This document shows, one piece after another, positions 56,827 to 64,000 of a DNA stretch of 64,000 nucleotides. The DNA lies in assembly GCA_019114945.1 (NCBI GenBank), contig DXEN01000054.1:61386-125385 (forward strand). The letters are read 5' to 3'. This stretch comes from Candidatus Parabacteroides intestinigallinarum. Its GTDB lineage: Bacteria > Bacteroidota > Bacteroidia > Bacteroidales > Tannerellaceae. Under the pieces are notes generated by a model. That model was not told the origin of the DNA. It was given only the letters and a program-made list of their open reading frames with translations, and did no database searches. Each line of letters begins with the position of its first letter. Positions within the stretch are counted from its first letter, which is position 1. The position numbers and the translations under genes were made by a program.

Positions 56827-57461
56827 TTACGATCCAACCGTTCGAGGTGAATTACTTCTCCGAGAACACTTACGTATTATACGACGAGACCAAGGAGGCG
56901 GTCTTGATCGACTGCGGGTGCCTGTTCCCGCAAGAGCAGAAGGCGCTGAGCGACTTCATCGCCCAAAAAGGATTGACCCTCAAGCGACTGCTCTGCACGC
57001 ACCTCCATCTGGACCACATCTTCGGATGCGAGTTCGTCTACAACACCTATGGGCTTAGCCCCGAGGCGCACAAGATGGACGTGGACAACCTACCGTCCGC
57101 CGGCGAGCAGGCGAAACGATTCGGCTTCCCGATGAAAGTAACGGACATCCCGGTGAAGCACTACCTGGTGAACGGCGAGACCGTGACCTTCGGCGAATCC
57201 GAGCTGACCGTACTCACCGTGCCGGGGCACTCGCCGGGCGGATTGGCGTTCTACAACAAGAAGAACGGCTTCGTGATGGTAGGCGACTCGCTGTTCGCCG
57301 GGAGCATCGGGCGCACCGACCTCTGGGGCGGCAACCAGGAGGTACTGATCGCCTCCATCAACGACAAGCTGCTCGCGCTGCCCGACGAGACCATCGTATA
57401 TCCCGGGCACGGGCCGGAGACACGCGTCATCGACGAGAAATTAAATAATCCCTATTTATAA
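56823..57461 (+). CDS. MBL-fold metallo-hydrolase (glyoxalase II-like)
   Basis: LCTHLHLDHIFG; VPGHSPGGLAFY; VMVGDSLFAGSIGRTDL; YPGHGPET. Confidence 0.92.
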   Translation: MITIQPFEVNYFSENTYVLYDETKEAVLIDCGCLFPQEQKALSDFIAQKGLTLKRLLCTHLHLDHIFGCEFVYNTYGLSPEAHKMDVDNLPSAGEQAKRFGFPMKVTDIPVKHYLVNGETVTFGESELTVLTVPGHSPGGLAFYNKKNGFVMVGDSLFAGSIGRTDLWGGNQEVLIASINDKLLALPDETIVYPGHGPETRVIDEKLNNPYL

Positions 57462-57488
57462 AACACAAGCTATTTAAATACAATCATT

Positions 57489-60332
57489 ATGGACACGAAC
57501 AAGTTTGTAAATCGCCACGTGGGAATATCCGAGGAAGATATCCCCGCCATGTTGAAGACGATTGGCGTACGGTCGATAGATGAACTGATCGACCAGACGA
57601 TCCCCTCGAACATCCGCCTCAAGGAGCCATTGGACCTGCCCGAGGCGATGACGGAACGCGAGTTCGCCGAGCATATCGCCGAGCTGGCCTCGAAGAATGA
57701 GGTATTCACCTCTTACATCGGCATGGGTTGGTACGACACGGTCTGCCCGGCGCCCATCCAGCGCAACGTGTTCGAGAACCCCGTGTGGTACACCTCATAC
57801 ACCCCTTACCAAGCGGAAGTGTCGCAAGGACGGCTGGAGGCGTTGCTGAACTTCCAGACCGTGATCTGCGAGCTGACCGGCCTGCCCTTGGCCAACTGCT
57901 CGCTGCTGGACGAGGCGACCGCCGCGGCCGAGGCGGTCACGATGTTCCATGGCGCCCGCAGCCGCGCCCAAGTGAAGGCGGAAGCCAACACGGTGTTCGT
58001 AGACGAGAACGTTTTCGCTTCCACGCAGGCCGTAATCCACACCCGCATGATCCCGCAAGGCATCCGGATCGTGACGGGCGATTATAAACAATTCGAGTTC
58101 ACGCCGGACGTGTTCGCCGCCATCGTGCAGTTCCCAAACGGCGACGGACAGATAGAGGACTACAAGGAATTCATCGACCGTGCGCACGCCGCCGGAGCGA
58201 AAGTAGGCGTGGCCGCCGACCTGATGAGCCTCGTGCTGCTGACGCCTCCGGGCGAATGGGGCGCCGACGTGGTGTTCGGCAGCAGCCAGCGCTTCGGTAT
58301 CCCGATGTTCTACGGCGGACCCTCGGCCGCTTACTTCGCCGTCAAGGACGAATACAAGCGCGCCATACCGGGACGCATCATCGGCATCTCGAAAGACGCC
58401 TACGGCCATCCGGCCTTCCGCCTCGCCCTGCAAACCCGCGAGCAACATATCAAACGCGAGAAGGCGACCTCCAACATCTGCACCGCCCAGGCGCTGCTGG
58501 CGACGATGGCGGGATTCTATGCCGTATACCACGGCCCGGAGGGCTTGCGCGACATCGCCGGACGTATCCACGCCTACGCCGGGTTCCTGGCCGGCGAGCT
58601 GGAGAAATTAGGCTACACGCAGCTGAACCGCGATTATTTCGACACACTGAAGATACAGTTGCCACCGCACGTATCGATCAACGCCCTGCGCGAGATCGCC
58701 TTGGAGTGCAAGGTGAACCTGCGCTATTTCGAGGGCGGACAAGTGGGTGTCAGCATCGACGAGACCACGCAACCCACCGACATCGGCGTGCTGCTCTACA
58801 TCTTCGCCGGAGCCGCCGGACAGGATTATATGCTGAACGAGAGCATCCCCACACGGCGCTACTTCGACGAGAAATTCGCCCGCGTGTCCGACTTCCTGCG
58901 GCAAGAGGTCTTCCAGAAATACCATACGGAGACGGAACTGATGCGCTACATCACCCGCTTGGGACGCAAGGACGTATCCCTCGCGCAATCGATGATATCG
59001 CTCGGCTCGTGCACGATGAAACTGAACCCCGCCTCCTCCATGCTGCCGCTGAGCCGGCCGGAATTCATGAACATACACCCCTACGCCCCCGAGGAGCAAG
59101 TGGAGGGCTACAAGGAGCTAATCGAGAACCTCTCCTCCTACCTGTGCGTCATCACGGGCTTCAAGGGATGCACGCTGCAGCCTAACTCCGGCGCCGCCGG
59201 CGAGTACACGGGCTTGCGCGTCATCCGCGCTTACCTGGAGAGCATCGGGCAGGGACATCGCGACATCGTGCTGCTGCCCGCCTCGGCCCACGGCACCAAC
59301 CCCGCCTCGGCGGTACAGTGCGGCTTCAAGACCGTCACCGTGAAATGCGATGCTAACGGCGACATCGACCTCGCCGACTTCCGCGCCAAGGCGGAGGAGA
59401 ACAAGGACCGCCTGGCCGCCAGCATGATTACCTATCCCTCCACGCACGGTATCTTCGAACCGGACATCAAGGAGATGTGTGACATCGTGCACGCTTGCGG
59501 CGGACAGCTCTACATGGACGGCGCCAACATGAACGCGCAAGTAGGGCTGACGAACCCGGGCACCATCGGCGCCGACGTGTGCCACCTGAACCTGCACAAG
59601 ACATTCGCGTCGCCTCACGGCGGCGGCGGACCGGGCGTGGGCCCCATCTGCGTGGCCGAGCACCTCGTCCCCTTCCTGCCGCAGCACCCCGTGCTGTGGG
59701 GAAGCGACCTCAACACCGTGGCCGCCGCGCCGTACGGTAGCGCGGGCATCCTGCCCATCACCTACGCCTACATCCGCATGCTGGGCACGGAGGGGCTGAC
59801 GCGGGCCACCCAAATCGCCATCCTCAACGCCAACTACCTGGCAGCGCGCCTCAAGGATACCTACGGCATCGTCTACACCGGCACGACCGGCCGCGTGGGC
59901 CACGAGCTGATATTGGAATGCCGCGGCGTGAAGGAGCGTTCCGGCATCGACGAGAGCGATATCGCCAAGCGGCTGATGGATTTCGGCTATCACGCCCCCA
60001 CACTCTCCTTCCCCGTGCACGGCACGCTGATGGTGGAGCCCACCGAGAGCGAGAGCAAGGCCGAGCTGGATCGTTTCGTGGAGGTAATGGAGTGCATCTG
60101 GAGCGAGATCAAGGAGGTGGAGGAAGGCACCGCGTCGAAGGACGACAACGTGCTGCGCAACGCCCCGCACCCGGAGTACGAGGTGACCGCCGACGAATGG
60201 CGCCACGCCTACCCGCGTAGCAAGGCCGCCTTCCCGCTCGACTGGCTGCACGACGGCAAGTTCTGGGTCAACGTCGCACGCGTCGACAACGCCTTCGGCG
60301 ACCGCAACCTGATAGCCACCTTGGAGGAATAA
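57489..60332 (+). CDS. gcvP: Glycine dehydrogenase (aminomethyl-transferring)
   Basis: 947 aa; HVGISEEDIPAMLK; DVCHLNLHKTFASPHGGGGPGVGPICV. Confidence 0.96.
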   Translation: MDTNKFVNRHVGISEEDIPAMLKTIGVRSIDELIDQTIPSNIRLKEPLDLPEAMTEREFAEHIAELASKNEVFTSYIGMGWYDTVCPAPIQRNVFENPVWYTSYTPYQAEVSQGRLEALLNFQTVICELTGLPLANCSLLDEATAAAEAVTMFHGARSRAQVKAEANTVFVDENVFASTQAVIHTRMIPQGIRIVTGDYKQFEFTPDVFAAIVQFPNGDGQIEDYKEFIDRAHAAGAKVGVAADLMSLVLLTPPGEWGADVVFGSSQRFGIPMFYGGPSAAYFAVKDEYKRAIPGRIIGISKDAYGHPAFRLALQTREQHIKREKATSNICTAQALLATMAGFYAVYHGPEGLRDIAGRIHAYAGFLAGELEKLGYTQLNRDYFDTLKIQLPPHVSINALREIALECKVNLRYFEGGQVGVSIDETTQPTDIGVLLYIFAGAAGQDYMLNESIPTRRYFDEKFARVSDFLRQEVFQKYHTETELMRYITRLGRKDVSLAQSMISLGSCTMKLNPASSMLPLSRPEFMNIHPYAPEEQVEGYKELIENLSSYLCVITGFKGCTLQPNSGAAGEYTGLRVIRAYLESIGQGHRDIVLLPASAHGTNPASAVQCGFKTVTVKCDANGDIDLADFRAKAEENKDRLAASMITYPSTHGIFEPDIKEMCDIVHACGGQLYMDGANMNAQVGLTNPGTIGADVCHLNLHKTFASPHGGGGPGVGPICVAEHLVPFLPQHPVLWGSDLNTVAAAPYGSAGILPITYAYIRMLGTEGLTRATQIAILNANYLAARLKDTYGIVYTGTTGRVGHELILECRGVKERSGIDESDIAKRLMDFGYHAPTLSFPVHGTLMVEPTESESKAELDRFVEVMECIWSEIKEVEEGTASKDDNVLRNAPHPEYEVTADEWRHAYPRSKAAFPLDWLHDGKFWVNVARVDNAFGDRNLIATLEE

Positions 60333-60374
60333 TCCCGGTTCAGCCACGAATGGCGACTGGAGGCAAAATCAAGA

Positions 60375-60413
60375 AAGAGGGTGTGTCGTAATGAGCGACA
60401 CACCCTCTTCCTT
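60375..60413. terminator. Bidirectional-type terminator between gcvP and the DUF6383-like gene
   Basis: AAGAGGGTGTGTCG-taatgag-CGACACACCCTCTT. Confidence 0.75.
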
Positions 60414-60438
60414 TAATACCACTAATATGTAGGCGAAC

Positions 60439-61470
60439 TTATCGCACGCTCACCTTCACCGTCTCGTCCCCGGACGCGATCACGTAGATGCCGGCCGGCA
60501 GGTTGGCGATCGTCACGCGGCCGCTGACCGTCGCGCTATAGTAACAAGCGCCCGCGATGCCATATACTTGGACGGCCCGCGCATCCGTCGTGGTAATCAC
60601 GAGGGAACCATCCGCGGCGTAAGCCTTAAAAGCAGGCTCGGCGTTGTCGGCGACGCGCTCGTTGGCGACAGTGGTCGAATAATAGTAAGTATCCGTGCAG
60701 CTATCCGTCACTACCCAATCCGCGTCCTCGGATTTCTTCTCGGCGCTCACGAACGTTCTCGGGTTGTCGCCGGTCCACTCAAATTTGCTGGCCCAATAGG
60801 TCGACACGCCATTTTCCGTCGTCACTTGCTCCATTATATAACTATCATCCGTGTCGTCCAAATAAGTATAAGTAGCGTCAGTCGTGGTCGTGGCCACGCC
60901 CTCGCTATCCATCCACGTTAAATGCTCGGCTACCTTCCGGTTCAGGGAATCGTACTCTACACCCCGCAGTCCCTTCATATACCATACCGTCGTATCGCCA
61001 AGCCACTCGTCGAAGCCCAAGTACTCATATTTGACAACGTTGCCCGCCTCGTCAAGCGTGCGCGTCTCGCGGGAAGGCGTGCCGGGCACACAAACGCCAT
61101 CCGTATAAGTGGTATCGATGGAGCTGAAATGGCAGACGCTGTCCCCCTCGTAAGAATAAGTATCCATCATACGCAGGTCGTCAGCGACGAAATACGTGGA
61201 GGTCAAGCGGCCCTGGTCGTCATACGTGTTGGTCGTCGTCCCGGCGCTGATCGTGCCATCGTCCAAGACATCCTCGCGGACCGAGCGGGTCAGCCGGCCA
61301 TTCTCGTCGTACGTATAGGCTTCCGAATAAGTCTTCTCGCCCGCCCAGCTCGCGGCGTCCGCGTCCCAGCGGATCGCGGTCATGAGGGAAAGCGCGCCCT
61401 CGTCCGTGTACGCGTAAACGAACTTCAGATAATTCTCGCCGTCTATCACCCGGATCATACTGTCGGGCAA
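60439..61470 (-). CDS. Secreted YD/RHS-like-repeat protein with DUF6383-type C-terminus; N-terminus in another frame (see 61455-61610)
   Basis: YTYDENGRLTRSV, NTYDDQGRLTSTY repeats; C-terminus SLVITTTDARAVQVYGI…VTIANLPAGIYVIASGDETVKVSVR; in-frame TAG just upstream of the 61470 TTG. Confidence 0.65.
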   Translation of the reverse strand: MPDSMIRVIDGENYLKFVYAYTDEGALSLMTAIRWDADAASWAGEKTYSEAYTYDENGRLTRSVREDVLDDGTISAGTTTNTYDDQGRLTSTYFVADDLRMMDTYSYEGDSVCHFSSIDTTYTDGVCVPGTPSRETRTLDEAGNVVKYEYLGFDEWLGDTTVWYMKGLRGVEYDSLNRKVAEHLTWMDSEGVATTTTDATYTYLDDTDDSYIMEQVTTENGVSTYWASKFEWTGDNPRTFVSAEKKSEDADWVVTDSCTDTYYYSTTVANERVADNAEPAFKAYAADGSLVITTTDARAVQVYGIAGACYYSATVSGRVTIANLPAGIYVIASGDETVKVSVR

Positions 61471-61610
61471 GTCTTCGCGTCGTCGCTACGCAGCAGCGAA
61501 ACGGGTTTCCCCGGAGCCGCGGGAGCCTTCTCGCCCACCGGCACGAGCGCCTCGACGCTCATTCCACACAACACACTGGCCGCTAAAGCCAAAAAGTAAC
61601 GTTTTCTCAT
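61455..61610 (-). CDS. Signal-peptide reading frame of the preceding gene, separated by an apparent frameshift
   Basis: MRKRYFLALAASVLCGMSVEALVPVGEKAPAAPGKPVSLLRSDDAKTCPTV*, near-identical signal peptide to the 2066-2365 protein. Confidence 0.65.
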   Translation of the reverse strand: MRKRYFLALAASVLCGMSVEALVPVGEKAPAAPGKPVSLLRSDDAKTCPTV

Positions 61611-61799
61611 GCTAATTCCTCCTTTTACATTTAATTATACGGGGAAAATATACGCATTATTTCAATTATCCATCGGCGCTTTCCCGCGATTTGATACAAT
61701 TCCGCACTTTTTTTATTCCCTCGCGAAAGTTTTATATACGATTTCGCGTATATTTGTCGCTCTTTCGGTTAAATTTTGAATCTTATACGTTTTAGACAA

Positions 61800-63032
61800 A
61801 TGAGACGGTTCCTGTGGCCGCTCGCGGCCCTTCTCGCGAGCACGATGGCGATGGCGCAAAAGCCCGACTTCTCGTACACCTTCTACGGCTTCGTGCGAGG
61901 CGACCTTTTTTACAACACGAGGGCCAACCAAGCGCCCATCGACGGTAACTTCTACCTCTATCCCCTCGACCGCGAGCCCGACGCCGATGGCAACGACCTC
62001 AACGCCACGCCCAACGGGAGTTTCTATACCTTCACCACACGGCTCGGCCTCGACATCGCCGGGCCGCGCGTCGGGAAGGCCTCATCGTCCGCCAAGATAG
62101 AGGTGGATTTCGGCGGGTTCACGGGGAACCATTATCTGCTGCGTATCCGGCAAGCCTACGCCGCCCTCGACTGGGCGGGACGGCACGAGGTGCTGGCCGG
62201 CGTGACGTGGCACCCGCTCTTCGGCGACGTGGTGCCCGACGTACTGAATCTTTCCACCGGCGCGCCTTTCCAGCCTTTCAACCGAAGCCCGCAAATACGC
62301 TATCGCTTCCGGCCCGCGCCCGCGCTCCGGCTGACGGCCGCAGCCGTGTGGCAGCTTCAATACCTGTCGAACGGGCCCGAGGGGGCGAGCGAGGATTACA
62401 TCAAGAACAGCCTCGTGCCGGAGTTCTACCTCGGGGCGGAGGTAGCGCCCGCCGAGGGACTGACGTACGGCGCTGACGCGCATCTCATCTCGCTGAAGCC
62501 CCGCGTGGAGGCGACCGCGGATGGCGTCACGCGGCGCGTCGACGAGCGGATGACGACCTACACCCTCGGCGCGCACGCCCGCCTGAAGCGGGGCGAATGG
62601 ATGGTGGCGGCGAAAACGTTCCTCGCCTCCGGGCTCGACCATTTGGCCATGCTTGGCGGCTTCGGCGCGCGAAGCGAGGACGCCGCGACGGGCCGACGCG
62701 ACTATACGCCCTTCCGTCATTCCACCTCGTGGCTGAACGTGACCTACGGGACGCGGTGGAAAACGGCGCTCTTCCTGGGTTACAGCAAGAATCTCGGGAC
62801 GGACGACGCCCTCATCGACCGCGAGCAGGTGTATGGCATGGGGCTGGACATCGACCAGCTCATCACGTGCAACGTGAACATCTCGTACAACCTGCCGCAC
62901 TGGCAACTCGGCGTGGAGTATTGCCCGTCGACCGCCTTCTATGGCACGACGGAGCTCGCCACCGGCCGCGCGCGCCACACGCGCGCCGTGACGAACCATC
63001 GCGTCCTCGCGCTCCTGATGTATTACTTCTGA
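61800..63032 (+). CDS. Outer-membrane beta-barrel/porin-like protein
   Basis: Signal peptide MRRFLWPLAALLASTMAMAQ; alternating amphipathic strands; terminal aromatic residue (LLMYYF). Confidence 0.65.
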   Translation: MRRFLWPLAALLASTMAMAQKPDFSYTFYGFVRGDLFYNTRANQAPIDGNFYLYPLDREPDADGNDLNATPNGSFYTFTTRLGLDIAGPRVGKASSSAKIEVDFGGFTGNHYLLRIRQAYAALDWAGRHEVLAGVTWHPLFGDVVPDVLNLSTGAPFQPFNRSPQIRYRFRPAPALRLTAAAVWQLQYLSNGPEGASEDYIKNSLVPEFYLGAEVAPAEGLTYGADAHLISLKPRVEATADGVTRRVDERMTTYTLGAHARLKRGEWMVAAKTFLASGLDHLAMLGGFGARSEDAATGRRDYTPFRHSTSWLNVTYGTRWKTALFLGYSKNLGTDDALIDREQVYGMGLDIDQLITCNVNISYNLPHWQLGVEYCPSTAFYGTTELATGRARHTRAVTNHRVLALLMYYF

Positions 63033-63034
63033 CG

Positions 63035-63874
63035 CTATATCTCGGAGGGAGAGTCCACCTCCTCGCCGCCCTCCTCGCCCGGCTCCGGCTCCGTCGGCTC
63101 CGAGGGGGGGGTGGGATCCGTCGGGTCGGTCGGCTCCGAGGGGTCGGCGGGCGTGTCCGCGGAGGAAGCGCCCGAAACGCCTTGTCCCAATACCTCTTGC
63201 TTGTAACGCTTGATTTGCGCGTTCATCGCGTCGATAAACGCCTGGTAATCCGCCGCGCCCTCGATAACGGCGTAGGCGTTCACCTTCCTTACCAGCGATT
63301 GATAAGCCGAGTCTGTCGCGCGCCGGGCCGTCTTCGTGGCGCCCACCTCGCGGGGGGCCAGCTCCGTATCCCGCTCCTTCAGCAGCTCGCGCACCTTATC
63401 GTTCGCCTCCTTCATCTGCTCGCGAAATACCGTCAGCCCCAGCGCCTCTACCTGCGTGCCGAATTTCGTCTCCAAGTCGGCGATAAAATTCGTCATCATA
63501 CCCGTCTGGCGGTCCAGCTGCATCTTCGGGTCGATCGAGTAATCAATGATGTGCTGCCACAGCGCCTTCGCGGCCGTCCGCATATCGCCCGTCGGCAATT
63601 TCAAGAATCCGCTCACGGCGGACTTGTAGCCGATGTAGAAATCATCGCGGCTCTCGTCCCACTCCGCGATGCTGTCGGTCAGCGAGCTTTTCCGCGATAC
63701 CTTCAGGTTCGCGTCCTCCACCGCCAGCGCGGTTTTCAATGCCGCCAACTCAGCGGCTACCTTCGTTTTGATCGTCTCGTCCGCCTCTACCCGATCGATA
63801 GTCGCATGTATGAAATTGTAATGCGCGCCGTTGCTCATCGCGGTCAATCGAATTGTTTGAATCTCTGTGCTCAT
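63035..63874 (-). CDS. DUF6261-like protein with Pro/Glu-rich C-terminal tail
   Basis: MSTEIQTIRLTAMSNGAHYNFI; tail PSEPTDPTDPTPPSEPTEPEPGEEGGEE; start adjusted. Confidence 0.7.
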   Translation of the reverse strand: MSTEIQTIRLTAMSNGAHYNFIHATIDRVEADETIKTKVAAELAALKTALAVEDANLKVSRKSSLTDSIAEWDESRDDFYIGYKSAVSGFLKLPTGDMRTAAKALWQHIIDYSIDPKMQLDRQTGMMTNFIADLETKFGTQVEALGLTVFREQMKEANDKVRELLKERDTELAPREVGATKTARRATDSAYQSLVRKVNAYAVIEGAADYQAFIDAMNAQIKRYKQEVLGQGVSGASSADTPADPSEPTDPTDPTPPSEPTEPEPGEEGGEEVDSPSEI

Positions 63875-63884
63875 ACTATTATCT

Positions 63885-64000
63885 TTATTTGTTAAACATT
63901 CTTCCCGCCAATCCGTTAGGATAAGAAACACCCGCGGATTCCTTCACGCCGAGCCGCTGGATGGGCATGATGGGGAACAATTGGTCAACGGCCCACGAGA
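63885..64000 (-). CDS. C-terminal fragment of an unidentified protein (runs off the right edge)
   Basis: Reverse strand reads …SWAVDQLFPIMPIQRLGVKESAGVSYPNGLAGRMFNK*. Confidence 0.45.
   Translation of the reverse strand, partial: SWAVDQLFPIMPIQRLGVKESAGVSYPNGLAGRMFNK

Noticed and set aside
59118-60347. 409-aa ORF antisense to gcvP
   Set aside because: Shadow ORF; composition typical of antisense frames.
62597-63895. 432-aa ORF spanning the porin-like gene and the DUF6261 antisense
   Set aside because: Overlaps two better-supported genes and is Arg/Leu/His rich.

Overview
The window is a Bacteroidales chromosome segment, probably Tannerellaceae/Porphyromonadaceae-like (inferred from gene content and DUF6383-type proteins). 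It is mostly housekeeping and metabolic genes. Main loci: dnaK 3' end; leucine operon leuA-leuC-leuD-[GxxExxY ORF]-leuA/cimA-like-leuB; TonB receptor with a His-rich partner; FAD/Fe-S D-lactate-dehydrogenase-like protein; rRNA methyltransferases; GH43 and GH92 glycosidases; engB; Na+ symporter/5'-nucleotidase/ppk1; lipA; DPP-IV; CoA-disulfide-reductase fusion; class III FBPase; rsmG; gcvP. The most notable signals are noncoding. (1) A complete leucine attenuator precedes leuA: promoter, Leu/Ile-rich leader peptide, antiterminator and terminator. (2) A PD-(D/E)XK GxxExxY ORF inside the leu operon is bounded by inverted arrays of four ACGCAGAC-type units, and an ORF-less version of the same architecture lies 34 kb away. 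(3) Several intergenic arrays have an exact 22-nt period (11-nt core + 11-nt spacer); two of them form an 80-bp inverted pair around a low-MW phosphatase gene. (4) A ~119-bp repeat occurs in inverted orientation 16 kb apart, directly upstream of the phosphatase gene and of a NADAR gene. (5) AT-rich 7-nt-period arrays recur between genes. (6) An Hsp20 gene has a sigma-54-like promoter with two upstream direct repeats. All homology calls are from reading the translations; no database search was run.
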